Shown one piece after another: positions 46,501 to 55,105 of a stretch of DNA of 64,000 bases (positions are counted from its first letter, which is position 1; each line of letters begins with the position of its first letter). The notes beneath the pieces are model-generated. The model searched no databases and was not told the DNA's origin. It saw nothing but the letters and a program-made list of their open reading frames with translations. The translations under genes and the position numbers were made by a program. Source of the stretch: Terrimicrobium sacchariphilum (GTDB lineage: Bacteria; Verrucomicrobiota; Verrucomicrobiia; Chthoniobacterales; Terrimicrobiaceae); NCBI RefSeq assembly GCF_001613545.1, contig NZ_BDCO01000003.1, positions 124,001 through 188,000 of the forward strand, read 5' to 3'.

Positions 46501-47196
46501 CTAACGCGGCGTGGGAGCAGGAGTTGTGACGATTGGGGTGCCTGATTCGGTAGCCTTGTGGATGAGATCACGAATACGGATTTCCCCCTCGCGGGTGGCA
46601 TCGGCGACCAGATCGGACTCTGCGAATTGTTTCCGTGCGGCTTCCTCCAGCTCTCGAAATGCCTGCTCCCGGTCCTGCTGGGTGAGCTTGTTCCAGTATC
46701 CATCCTCGTCGCGAGGAATGCTCACGTCGGTCATGCCAAGGGAGAGGATGCGGGCCGGGGGCAGTTGCGTAATGACCGAGCCGGTCGCGGGATCGATGGT
46801 GATGCGAAAGGGCTCGTGCAGGTCAAATCCCGCGCGGGCCGTGAAGGTGGCCTCGACCTCGATGGCCTTCGTGCTGTGCATCCACGTCTGGCTCCAGGCG
46901 TGGCGCACGCGGGCCTGTTTCTGCATCGTCACCAGTTCGGCGACCGGCGTATTGGCGGCCACCACGACGAGGGAGTTGATGCGCACCTCGGGAGTCAGCT
47001 GAAACGCTTGGCGGAATTCCTCCGCGATGGCCCGGGCGACGCTGCGCGCCTCGGTGGTCACCCGATACGTCATCCACCAGGTCGTCGCCGCCGCGATGAG
47101 CACGACCAGCGCGAGCGCGGCGCTGATGATCGCCAGCGTGGTGCGCCAGACTTTTCGCGGTGGACGCGGTGCTTCTAGTGGATGTGCGTCGGGCAT
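46501..47196 (-). CDS. Membrane-anchored DUF4230-like protein
   Basis: The 231-residue product has one N-terminal membrane segment (about residues 18-42), a helical stretch, and a beta-rich region around LVTMQKQARVRHAW...ATFTARAGFDLHEPFRI, followed by RILSLGMTDVSIPRDEDG. The C-terminal helix is charged and ends in a Pro/Thr tail. The layout resembles DUF4230 proteins, but I give that as tentative. Function unknown. Its start lies inside the last 22 bases of the dinG-type gene, so the two are coupled. Confidence 0.7.
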   Translation of the reverse strand: MPDAHPLEAPRPPRKVWRTTLAIISAALALVVLIAAATTWWMTYRVTTEARSVARAIAEEFRQAFQLTPEVRINSLVVVAANTPVAELVTMQKQARVRHAWSQTWMHSTKAIEVEATFTARAGFDLHEPFRITIDPATGSVITQLPPARILSLGMTDVSIPRDEDGYWNKLTQQDREQAFRELEEAARKQFAESDLVADATREGEIRIRDLIHKATESGTPIVTTPAPTPR

Positions 47197-49172
47197 TCGG
47201 GCAGGGCGCGGAGGAAGGAGCGCCCGTAGGGCTTGCTGAGGATGCGGCTGTCGAGAATGACGATCATCCCGGTATCCGACTTGGTCCGGATCAGTCGGCC
47301 AACGCCCTGGCGGAGCTTCAGGATGGCCTCGGGGAGCGAGTACTGCTCAAAGGCCCGTCCGCCCTGCGACTCGATGACCTCCAGCCGGGCCTCCGTGAGT
47401 GGATGGTCCGGGGTGGCAAACGGGAGGCGGGTGATGATGACATTGGACAATGCTTCGCCCGGCACGTCGACTCCGGCCCAGAAGCTGTCCACACCGAAGA
47501 GCACGCTGTGCGGGTTTTCGCGGAATTCCTTCACCATGCGCACGGCAGGCATTCCCGTACCCTGGACGAGGAGCGTCCAGCCCTTGTCGGCGAAGTGCCC
47601 TTCCAGCGCCTCGGCGGCGTGGCGCATCGTCTGGTAGCTGGTGAAAAGGACAAAGGCGCGCGCTTTGCTCTGGTCGGCGAAGTGCGCGATCCATTTCTCC
47701 AGCGCCTTGTGGTAGCCCGGATCTTTCGGTTCCGGCATCTGCTTCACGAGATGCAGCGACATCTGCTTCTGGTAATCGAAGGGGCTGCCGATCTGGACGG
47801 CGTGAGCATCCTGCGCTCCGACGCGATTGCGGAAATACCCGAGATTCCCTGCGCCGACGGAGAGCGTGGCGCTGGTCATGATGGTGCAGGCGTTGTCCCG
47901 GAAAAGCAGCCGCCGCAGGGTATCGGCCAGGTCGACCGGCGCGGCTCGCAGGTTGCAATAGGTCTCCCGGCGGCCGGATTGCTCGACCCAGTAGACGTAA
48001 TCCTCGTGGCCCACCTCGAGGAAATCCACGATGCCCTGGCGGGCTTCGCGAATCTTGCGCGCGGCGTCCTGCAGTTCGGATTTCCGCACGTCATCCTCGG
48101 TCTTGCCGGCCTGGACTTTCAGGTACTCGCTCATGCGCACGAGCCCGTCGCTGAGCTCCGAGGCATCGGCGAGGCCGGGTTCGCGCACGCGAAACTCGCG
48201 CCCTTTGCGAAACTCGCAATGCTCCGAGACCGACTCAAAGAAGGCGTCCGATTTTGGCAGCAACTCTGCCACGACGCTGCACGCGGAGCCATCTTTCATG
48301 GCTTGGAAGAGCCCCTTGCGGGTGCGCGGGTTGTAGAGCCTCTGCAGCGAGCGCTTCAGACCGAGCTGCGAAATCTCGATGCCGATGTGCCGCGAGGCCA
48401 CGTCCTCCAGGGTGTGCGCCTCGTCGAAGATCACGAAATCATTGGAAAAAAGGATGCCACTCGCCCGGTCCTCACCCTCGTCGACTCCTCCCAGCAGGGT
48501 GAAAAGCAGCGCGTGGTTGAGCACCACCATGTCGGCGGAGAGAATGCGGCGGCGCAGGGCCTGGTAGAAGCACCGGGGGTTGCGCCCGCAGATCTTGGCC
48601 GAGCACAGGTGCTGCTCGCTGCGGATTTCCTCCCAGATCGCCGGGTCGGGCTGCTCGATGAAGTCGCTCAGCGAGCCATCCTTCGTCGTCAGGCTCCACT
48701 CGTGGATGCGCTCCAGTTCCTTGCGCTGCTCGGGGGAGAACAGGTCGCCGGATTGCGTCATGGCCCGGTCGAGCCGGGTTCCGCAGACGTAATTGTGCCG
48801 GCCTTTCAGGAGCGCAGCCTCGAATTCGATAGGTAACAGCTTCTGGACCAGTGGGATATCTTTGTAGATGAGCTGTTCCTGCAAGGCAATGGTGTGGGTC
48901 GAGATGACCGCTTTTCGCTTGGTCGCCGCCGCATGGAGGGCGGCGGGAATGAGGTAGGCGAGTGATTTTCCGACACCCGTGCCCGCCTCAACGACGAGAT
49001 GGCCCCCTTGTTCCAGCACGCGGGCGACTTCCGTGGCCATTTGCTGCTGCTCGGCGCGATATTCGTAGTTGGAGGCGGCGGCCAAGAGGCCGCTCGGGGA
49101 GAAAATTTCGCGGACTTCCCGTTCGAAAACTCCCTCGCCGGCGCGTCCTTCGTCGGTGTGCAGGGAGATCAT
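47175..49172 (-). CDS. DinG-type ATP-dependent helicase (XPD-like, Fe-S)
   Basis: The 665-residue superfamily 2 helicase has Walker A EAGTGVGKS near residues 63-71, the Fe-S cluster cysteines in VCGTR near 130 and CSAKICGRNPRC near 192-203, DEAH box FDEAHTLED near 249, and C-terminal motifs FTSYQT near 525, VDSFWAGVDVPG near 576-587 and QGVGRLIR near 634. No exonuclease domain is fused. DinG-like proteins unwind DNA with 5' overhangs, D-loops or R-loops. It is divergent from the LptF/G-type gene, and its 3' end overlaps the DUF4230-like gene. Confidence 0.94.
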   Translation of the reverse strand: MISLHTDEGRAGEGVFEREVREIFSPSGLLAAASNYEYRAEQQQMATEVARVLEQGGHLVVEAGTGVGKSLAYLIPAALHAAATKRKAVISTHTIALQEQLIYKDIPLVQKLLPIEFEAALLKGRHNYVCGTRLDRAMTQSGDLFSPEQRKELERIHEWSLTTKDGSLSDFIEQPDPAIWEEIRSEQHLCSAKICGRNPRCFYQALRRRILSADMVVLNHALLFTLLGGVDEGEDRASGILFSNDFVIFDEAHTLEDVASRHIGIEISQLGLKRSLQRLYNPRTRKGLFQAMKDGSACSVVAELLPKSDAFFESVSEHCEFRKGREFRVREPGLADASELSDGLVRMSEYLKVQAGKTEDDVRKSELQDAARKIREARQGIVDFLEVGHEDYVYWVEQSGRRETYCNLRAAPVDLADTLRRLLFRDNACTIMTSATLSVGAGNLGYFRNRVGAQDAHAVQIGSPFDYQKQMSLHLVKQMPEPKDPGYHKALEKWIAHFADQSKARAFVLFTSYQTMRHAAEALEGHFADKGWTLLVQGTGMPAVRMVKEFRENPHSVLFGVDSFWAGVDVPGEALSNVIITRLPFATPDHPLTEARLEVIESQGGRAFEQYSLPEAILKLRQGVGRLIRTKSDTGMIVILDSRILSKPYGRSFLRALPECPTHIH

Positions 49173-49244
49173 GGGATGAAAGGCATGGGGTGCGGGAAGT
49201 TGACGGGGCTAACGGCGGACATTAAAGGTGGGAGTTCGTACTTG

Positions 49245-50375
49245 ATGAAAATACTCGACCGATACGTGCTGCAGAAATTTTTGCTGCCGTTCATCTACTG
49301 CTTTTTCGGCTTCATCGCCATCTGGTTTATTTTTGACCTCAGCGACAATCTCCAGGATTTCATGCAGGGCAAGGCCGGCTTTGACATCCTCCTGGCCTAC
49401 TACATGTCTCAGATCCCGCAGATCGTCGTGATCTGTCTGCCGATCGGTTTGTTGCTTGCGCTTCTGTATTCGCTCACCTCGATGTCCCGCACGAATGAGA
49501 TTATCTCGATGCTCGGAGCGGGTTTGAGTGTGGTGCGCATCCTGATTCCGCTTTTCGCCGTGGGGCTCGTGCTCACTGCCATCACCGCCTATTTCAACTA
49601 CGAGTCCGCGCCGCATGCCGAGCAGATCAAAAAGCAGATGCTGCGCGAGATCAAGCGAGGCAAGAAGCTCATCGGCGGCATCAATGCCCATCTGTTCCGC
49701 AATCGCGACGATAACCGGACATGGTTCATCCGCCGCGTTTACGTGAATGACAACCGTCTCGACGATCTCGAGATCGTTCAGCAGAACGCGGACGGGAAGA
49801 TCGTTCAGGTCTGGTATGCGAACAAGGGGACATTCGATCCCATTACGAAAAACTGGATTCTCAACCGTGCCCGCCACGTCGAGATGACGCCCTCAGGTGA
49901 TATCATCAAGTCGGAGTTCAAGGACGAGATCATACTCTCCGGCTGGAGTGAAACGCCCCCGCGTATTGCCAGTTCGGTGATGAAGCCCGAGTATCTGTCC
50001 GTTCCGGAGCTTAAAGAGTATCTCTTTTTCAACAGCGACTTCCCCGAGCGTCGTCTCGCCCCATTTACGACACACCTGCAGTATCGCTGGGCGTTGCCGT
50101 GGGTCTGTCTTGTGGTGGTGCTGATTGCGGCGCCGATGGGCATTGTTTATTCCCGTCGAGGCATCCTCGGGGGAGTAGCCCTGGCTATAGGCTTGTTTTT
50201 CGGTCTGGTCTTCGTCAGCAGCCTCTTTGTGGCGCTCGGCAAGGGCGATCGCATGAACCCGTATTTTGCCACCTGGGGACCCCTTGCCATCTTCGGAGCG
50301 ATCGGTCTCTATCTGCTCTGGCTCCGGTCGACGAACCGTGACCTGCCAAAGCTTAAAATGCCCTGGATGTCGTAA
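49245..50375 (+). CDS. LptF/LptG family lipopolysaccharide-export permease
   Basis: The 376-residue product is a YjgP/YjgQ-type inner-membrane protein. Six membrane segments are arranged three plus three (about residues 12-35, 60-80, 98-118 and about 290-310, 318-340, 348-365) around a large periplasmic beta-jellyroll domain (about 130-275). The first loop has DLSDNLQDF, as in the family. With LptB it extracts LPS for transport to the outer membrane, so an outer membrane is implied. Only one of the two paralogues is here, so F or G cannot be assigned. The ATG at 49245 (MKILDRYVLQKF) is the family start. Confidence 0.92.
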   Translation: MKILDRYVLQKFLLPFIYCFFGFIAIWFIFDLSDNLQDFMQGKAGFDILLAYYMSQIPQIVVICLPIGLLLALLYSLTSMSRTNEIISMLGAGLSVVRILIPLFAVGLVLTAITAYFNYESAPHAEQIKKQMLREIKRGKKLIGGINAHLFRNRDDNRTWFIRRVYVNDNRLDDLEIVQQNADGKIVQVWYANKGTFDPITKNWILNRARHVEMTPSGDIIKSEFKDEIILSGWSETPPRIASSVMKPEYLSVPELKEYLFFNSDFPERRLAPFTTHLQYRWALPWVCLVVVLIAAPMGIVYSRRGILGGVALAIGLFFGLVFVSSLFVALGKGDRMNPYFATWGPLAIFGAIGLYLLWLRSTNRDLPKLKMPWMS

Positions 50376-50861
50376 ATGCAAGCTGACTGGGATATCAAAT
50401 CACGCGCCCATACGTGCGCGCAGACTGGCAAGGAATTTGCCGAAGGTGATTTCTTCTATACTCTGCTGTACCGCGATGGTGACGGCTTCCGTCGAGAAGA
50501 CCTTTCGGAGGAAGCGTGGCAGTCACGCAACGACAATATCCAGCCGTTTTCCTTCTGGCGTTCTCGCTACGAGCCGCCCACCCCGCCGCCGCCGGAGCCC
50601 ATTCCCAAGGACGATGCCGAGAGCTTGCTGCGACGCATGCTGGCCGAGCAAAATCCCGAGCGGGCCAATGTCTGCTACATCCTCGCCCTCATGCTGGAGC
50701 GCAAGCGCGTGCTGCGTCCCGTGGAGTCGTCCGACGAGGATATGCTTGTCTATGAGCGCGCGGGGACAGGGGAAACCTTCGTCCTGCGCAATCCGCATCT
50801 TTCCATCGAGCAGATTCCCGCGATCCAGCAAGAGGTTGGCGAGTTGCTGATGGCGGGCTAA
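50376..50861 (+). CDS. Conserved-looking cytoplasmic protein of unknown function
   Basis: The 161-residue product starts immediately after the LptF/G-type stop codon, with no spacer. The N-terminal half contains CAQTGKEFAEGDFFYTLLYRDG and RREDLSEEAW. The middle has a Pro-rich stretch (PTPPPPEPIP near residues 67-76), and the rest looks helical, with AESLLRRMLAEQNP and ILALMLERKRVLRP. No signal, membrane segment or known catalytic motif is present. I have no family name for it. Its position between an envelope permease and dusB gives little functional help. Confidence 0.75.
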   Translation: MQADWDIKSRAHTCAQTGKEFAEGDFFYTLLYRDGDGFRREDLSEEAWQSRNDNIQPFSFWRSRYEPPTPPPPEPIPKDDAESLLRRMLAEQNPERANVCYILALMLERKRVLRPVESSDEDMLVYERAGTGETFVLRNPHLSIEQIPAIQQEVGELLMAG

Positions 50862-50869
50862 ACTGCCGC

Positions 50870-51841
50870 ATGTCGGCGGATTTTCCCATTTTCCTCGCGC
50901 CCATGGCGGGCGTGACCAACACCGTGTTCCGGCGCATCTGCCGGGCCAAGGGAGCCGACGTGTTGACGACGGAGTTCGTCTCCGCCGAGGGCATCCTGCA
51001 TCGCAATGATCGCACGAAGTATTATCTCGAGTTCGTCGAGGAGGAGCGTCCGCTTGGCGTCCAGCTCTTCGGTGCGGAACCCGAGCGTCTCGCCGAGGCG
51101 GCGCGGGCCGTCATCGACTGGGTGCAGCCGGACTTTCTCGATCTGAATTTCGGGTGTCCGGTGAACAAGGTTGTTTGCAAAAATGGTGGATCAGCTCTTT
51201 TGCGCGACTGTCCGCTTCTTTCTCGCGTGGCCGAGGCGGTGGTGAAGGCCTCGGCTCCGGTTCCTGTGACGGCGAAAATCCGTATCGGGTGGGATAGGAA
51301 TTCCGTCAACGCGACGCAGACCGCTGCGGTGCTTGAGCAGTGCGGCATTCAGCGCATCGCGGTGCATGGACGTACCAAGGAACAGGGATATTCCGGTGAA
51401 GCTGACTGGAATGTCATCGCTGAGGTGGTGGCGGCCGTGAAGGTGCCGGTGATCGGCAATGGGGATATCACCTGCGCGGCGGATGTTTTGCGCCGCAGAC
51501 GGGAAACCGGTGTGTCCGGGGTGATGATCGGCCGGGCAGCCATGGCGTCCCCGTGGATATTTGAAGAAATCCGGGCTGCTCTTGCCAGCGTGGAATCTCC
51601 CGTGCCTCCGACCATGGAGGAGCGCTGGAAGATGATTCGCGAGCACTGCGCAGGCGAGATCGTCTGGCGTCGCGACGAGAAGATCGCGATGAAAGCGATG
51701 CGCGCCCGGCTGATGGCCTACACCAAGGGAGTACCTGAGGGTGCTCGCTTGCGCGAACGCCTTTCCCACGTCGAGAGCCTTGCTCAATTGGACGATATCG
51801 CTGCCACCCACCTCTTGCATATCGCGCAAATCGAGGCCTGA
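50870..51841 (+). CDS. dusB: tRNA-dihydrouridine synthase, DusB type
   Basis: FMN enzyme that reduces uridines in tRNA D-loops using NADPH. The 323-residue product has the N-terminal PIFLAPMAGVTNTVFRRI near residues 5-22, VQLFGAEP near 63-70, the active-site DLNFGCPVNKVVCKNGGSALL near 90-110, KIRIGWD near 136, and the FMN-binding VIGNGDI and GVMIGRAAMASPW near 194-227. It is the third gene of the LptF/G-type, unknown, dusB run, 8 bases after its neighbour. Confidence 0.94.
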   Translation: MSADFPIFLAPMAGVTNTVFRRICRAKGADVLTTEFVSAEGILHRNDRTKYYLEFVEEERPLGVQLFGAEPERLAEAARAVIDWVQPDFLDLNFGCPVNKVVCKNGGSALLRDCPLLSRVAEAVVKASAPVPVTAKIRIGWDRNSVNATQTAAVLEQCGIQRIAVHGRTKEQGYSGEADWNVIAEVVAAVKVPVIGNGDITCAADVLRRRRETGVSGVMIGRAAMASPWIFEEIRAALASVESPVPPTMEERWKMIREHCAGEIVWRRDEKIAMKAMRARLMAYTKGVPEGARLRERLSHVESLAQLDDIAATHLLHIAQIEA

Positions 51842-52029
51842 GCAGGTAAAGGCATTTGTGGCGCCGGATCTGTGAAACAGCCCGGGCTACATCGTGACGA
51901 GATGATCTTCGTGAAGTCGCAATAATGGGTTTGCGAGTGGAGAATACCCGATGATGCGATATGGGGGCCGCCCATTAGCCTCGGCTGGAGGAATGTTCCT
52001 CCTGCCGTCGCCGCCTTTTCTCGAAAGGC

Positions 52030-53067
52030 CTACTGGAAGATAAACATCGGCACCTGTCCGACGAGTTCATTCGGGGACGACGGAACGCCGGTGGCCGGGT
52101 GGCGCGCGGACTCGACCTCGATGGTCTTCTTTTGTCCATCGCGAACGATTTCCACCGCGACCTTGTCTCCAGCGGTGAGGAAGTAGCTGGCGTCGATGAT
52201 GTCTTCCGGCTCAGTGATTTTTACGGAACCGATCTGAAGAAGAATGTCGCCGGGTTTCAATCCCGCCTGGGCGGCTGGAGTATCGGAACCCACTTCGGAG
52301 ACGCGCACATTGGAGCCGTCGATTTTTTCATCCTGCTCCTCGGCCTTCACGCCCAGCCAGCCATGGCGAGGCTCACCAAAGCGGGCGTAGTCCATGCGGA
52401 TCTTTTCCGCTGCTTCGATCGGTACCGCATAGCAGGAAGCTCCACCGCCGACTCCGGCAATGATGATCCCAACCACTTCGCCGTTGAGATTCAAGAGAGG
52501 CGCGCCACCAAAACCTGCCTGAACGGGCAGATTGGCGCGAATGTGGGTGGTGGTGAAATATTTCCCGAGAAATTTGCGATCAAACCCGCCGACGATGCCG
52601 AAGCTCGGGGTATCGGAAAATCCAGGGGTATAGCCGATTGTGAGGACCGGCGTGGACAGAGCGAGCTTGTGCGAGTTGCCCTGAGGGATGAACGGCGAGG
52701 ATATATCTGCTTTCAGCAGGGCGATGCCGCTGCGGGGATCAGCCACCAGCACCTTGGCGGGAATCTTTTCGTCTCCATACATGACCGTCACCTCCTGGGC
52801 ATTGGCCACGATGTAGGAAAGGGTGTAAATCGTACCCGAGGGGTCGGTGAAGAATCCGGTACCGGTCAGGCGACCATGATGATCGAGAGCCTCGACGCGA
52901 ACGACGGCATTGCGGCGCTCCTGAAAGACACGGTTGACCTCGCAGGTGATCTTGTTGCCGAGGTCGTCCTGACAGTAGGCGCCGAGGCTGGACAGCAGGA
53001 CGACTGCCGCAGCGGCCCAAAGCGGGGTGCCGGGGAGCGTGAGTTTAGAAACTGAGCGGTTGCTCAT
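52030..53067 (-). CDS. HtrA/DegP-like PDZ protein with degenerate catalytic triad (pseudoprotease)
   Basis: The 345-residue product has a signal peptide (hydrophobic core about residues 16-30), a trypsin-like domain (about 45-225) and one PDZ domain (about 236-318, with AGLKPGDILLQIG). The fold is recognisable (GTGFFTD, TVMYGDEKI, LNLNGEVVGI, AVPIEAAEKI), but the catalytic positions are changed. Family TNxHVV reads TLSYIV (His to Tyr85), TDLAVLK reads SGIALLK (Asp to Gly114), and GNSGG reads AGFGG (Ser to Phe186). Loss of all three suggests a binding rather than cleaving role. Its start overlaps the upstream gene by 23 bases. It is the last gene of a sigma factor operon. Confidence 0.9.
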   Translation of the reverse strand: MSNRSVSKLTLPGTPLWAAAAVVLLSSLGAYCQDDLGNKITCEVNRVFQERRNAVVRVEALDHHGRLTGTGFFTDPSGTIYTLSYIVANAQEVTVMYGDEKIPAKVLVADPRSGIALLKADISSPFIPQGNSHKLALSTPVLTIGYTPGFSDTPSFGIVGGFDRKFLGKYFTTTHIRANLPVQAGFGGAPLLNLNGEVVGIIIAGVGGGASCYAVPIEAAEKIRMDYARFGEPRHGWLGVKAEEQDEKIDGSNVRVSEVGSDTPAAQAGLKPGDILLQIGSVKITEPEDIIDASYFLTAGDKVAVEIVRDGQKKTIEVESARHPATGVPSSPNELVGQVPMFIFQ

Positions 53068-53479
53068 TACTCACGGGGCGGGCCTGAAGCACGTAATGCG
53101 GAGGGAGCGACCCATCAGCTCGTGCCGAGACCGGTAGGGTGTCGCCGATGGTTACAGGCCGCGAGGTGAGGGAAATCGCAGGAGCGCCCGACTCCGCCTT
53201 GGCCAACGTGGTGGCCGGCGTGACGGATCTGGGAGACATGATGACGACGGACGCGCAAACAGCCAGCGCGGCAATCGTCGCGTAGGCGTATTGCGGAACG
53301 TGGAACCCCGGAGCGATGGCCGAGATCCGATCCCAGATGATTTTCCACGTCGGGCGACGCAGAAGCTCCGCCCTCTGGCGGCGGTGAAATTCCTGAACAA
53401 AGTCCTCGAAATATCCCGGAGGAGGTTGCTCGTACCGCTTCATTCGCAGTAACTTCGAAATGTCAGGATTCTCTCCCAT
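53045..53479 (-). CDS. Single-span membrane protein, candidate anti-sigma factor
   Basis: The 144-residue product has a cytoplasmic-type N-terminal part (about residues 1-60, with ISKLLRMKRYEQPPPGYFEDF and a basic RRQRAELLRRP helix), one hydrophobic segment (about 64-81), and a C-terminal part of about 60 residues, presumably periplasmic. The topology and position directly after an ECF sigma gene (8-base gap) match RseA or MucA-type anti-sigma factors, but no named anti-sigma domain or zinc motif (HxxxCxxC) is seen. Role inferred from context only. Confidence 0.75.
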   Translation of the reverse strand: MGENPDISKLLRMKRYEQPPPGYFEDFVQEFHRRQRAELLRRPTWKIIWDRISAIAPGFHVPQYAYATIAALAVCASVVIMSPRSVTPATTLAKAESGAPAISLTSRPVTIGDTLPVSARADGSLPPHYVLQARPVSNEQPLSF

Positions 53480-53487
53480 GGCAGTGG

Positions 53488-54075
53488 TCAGCGTTTGATA
53501 AACTCTTCCAGGTAATTTTGCAACTGGCGGTGTGCGTAAAACAGCCGCGATCGTACGGTCCCTTCCGATATCCCGAGCACCTTGGCGATTTCCGCGTGCG
53601 GCATCCCCTGAATATCGAACATCGTAACGACCGCTCTATGTTCATGAGACAGCTTCTGCATGGCCTCGTTCAATCTTTGTTGAAGTTCGCTCAGGTTTGC
53701 CTCGTGGCGCGGGTCGTTCCCTGAGGTGACTTCGATGAATTCCCGGTCATTCTGAATATTCGAGTCAATGTCATCGAGGCTCATTCCCTGGCGGCGGCCC
53801 CGTTTCTTGAGGAAGTTGATCGTCATGTTCACGGCGATCGAATGCATCCACGTGTAGAAGGAGGAATTTCCCCGGAATCCGGTGATCGAACGGTAGGCTT
53901 TGGCGAAAATTTCCTGCAGCAGATCGTTTGTGTCCTCGTGATTGGAGGTCATGTTATACACGAGGCCGTAAAGGCGCGGACTGTAGCGCACGACCAGATC
54001 CGAGAATGCGTCGGGGTCCCCCGCACGCGTGCGGGCGACAAGCTCTTCATCAGGAATCTCGGGTTCGTCTGGCAT
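53488..54075 (-). CDS. RNA polymerase ECF-type sigma factor
   Basis: The 195-residue product has sigma region 2 (about residues 20-90, with DTNDLLQEIFAKAYRSI and FYTWMHSIAVNMTINFLKKR) and region 4 (about 130-185, with MPHAEIAKVLGISEGTVRSRLFYAHRQL forming the promoter-binding helix-turn-helix). There is no region 1.1 or 3. This is the RpoE-like ECF plan. The ATG at 54075 (MPDEPEIPDEELVART) is preferred over 54090. It is the first gene of the three-gene operon and is probably autoregulated, as is usual for the family. I could not identify its promoter. Confidence 0.94.
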   Translation of the reverse strand: MPDEPEIPDEELVARTRAGDPDAFSDLVVRYSPRLYGLVYNMTSNHEDTNDLLQEIFAKAYRSITGFRGNSSFYTWMHSIAVNMTINFLKKRGRRQGMSLDDIDSNIQNDREFIEVTSGNDPRHEANLSELQQRLNEAMQKLSHEHRAVVTMFDIQGMPHAEIAKVLGISEGTVRSRLFYAHRQLQNYLEEFIKR

Positions 54076-54178
54076 GAAGCGAGCCCGCACGCTTAACAGA
54101 TTTTTTTCGCGAAGCGCACCGGAAATTGCGTCTGCCCCTCACAAATCGCACTCCGCGAGGGAATAACGCGGGTATTTG

Positions 54179-55105
54179 TTACGGCAATGCAGCGTTGAGG
54201 GCAACCAACTGGGCGTAAAGCGCCTCGAGGAGCGGGGTGGTCACCCCGGCGGTACGAGCCCGACGGAGCGGCTCGCCCCAGATCGGCTCGACCTCGAGCT
54301 TTTGCCCCGCCCGCCAATCGATGAGTGTCGAGGGCGCGTATGGCCCCATCGGGTAGGTGCGATCGATCTGGAAGTCGGCGTATTTTTCCTCGATGGGAAA
54401 CCCGAGAGCATTGGCGGTGGCGATGGTCTCCTCCATCAACCCGCGGCAACGCTGGTGCAGAACCGGATCGGCCAGGATGGTATCGACCGTGACGCCGCCA
54501 GCGGCGACGGAAAGGCCGTTGAACGGGATGTTCCAGACCAGCTTGCGCCAGCGTTCCTCGGCGAGATTTTCCACCACGTCGGTGTGAACGCGGGCGGTAT
54601 TGAAGGCCTCGGCTATTTTACGGAGGCGGCTGGATACCGGGCGGCCAAACTCCCCGATGGAGAGCTTCCCCTTGCCGACATGATTGACGCTCGCCGGGGT
54701 CCTGCGGGTGAGACAGATGAAACACAGTCCTCCGAGCACGCGCTCCGCGCCAAACTGGCTGGCAAGCAGTTCATCGCCGCCCAGGCCGTTTTGCAGCGTC
54801 AGCAACGCCGTGTCGGGGCCAAGCAGGGGCGGAATTGCGTGTGCGAGGACATCATTGGACGTCGCCTTGAGCGAGTTGATCACAAGGCTGCAGGGGCCGA
54901 TTTCCTCCGCCGAAGCGAACACGGTGGGTTCTGCGAGGTGGACGTCCCCCGTCGTCTCTGAATATACCCGGATTCCATCGCGGCGAGCCTCCTCGAGTCC
55001 GCCCCGCATGAGAAAGGCGACATCGTGGCCTGTCGCCGCCAGCTTTGCGCCGTAATACAGCCCGATGGAACCCGAGCCGACGATACCGATACGCCCGGGA
55101 ATCAT
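54179..55105 (-). CDS. Ketopantoate reductase family protein (PanE/ApbA)
   Basis: The 308-residue NADP-dependent enzyme has the Rossmann GSGSIGLYYGAKLAATGHDV near residues 10-29, the QNGLGGDELLA segment near 97, the catalytic Lys in WRKLVWNIPFNGLSVAAGG near 175-193, and the C-terminal ...PSTLIDWRAGQKLEVEPIWGE with the family Ser/Asp. PanE makes pantoate from ketopantoate, and panC lies at 40 kb. Paralogues with other substrates exist, so the gene name is not assigned with certainty. The start at 55105 overlaps the ndh stop by four bases. Confidence 0.88.
   Translation of the reverse strand: MIPGRIGIVGSGSIGLYYGAKLAATGHDVAFLMRGGLEEARRDGIRVYSETTGDVHLAEPTVFASAEEIGPCSLVINSLKATSNDVLAHAIPPLLGPDTALLTLQNGLGGDELLASQFGAERVLGGLCFICLTRRTPASVNHVGKGKLSIGEFGRPVSSRLRKIAEAFNTARVHTDVVENLAEERWRKLVWNIPFNGLSVAAGGVTVDTILADPVLHQRCRGLMEETIATANALGFPIEEKYADFQIDRTYPMGPYAPSTLIDWRAGQKLEVEPIWGEPLRRARTAGVTTPLLEALYAQLVALNAALP

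Noticed and set aside
47160-48836. Plus-strand open frame of 558 codons opposite the DinG-type helicase
   Set aside because: The helicase on the minus strand has every expected motif; this frame is a shadow.
51987-52002. GGAGGAA-TG-TTCCTCC inverted repeat between dusB and the HtrA-like gene, considered as a terminator
   Set aside because: The stem is short, the loop of 2 bases is too tight, and no U-run follows on either strand.
54091-54178. ECF autoregulatory promoter upstream of the sigma gene
   Set aside because: An AAC-like -35 can be picked out, but no convincing matching -10 at 16-17 bases was found, so no site is claimed.
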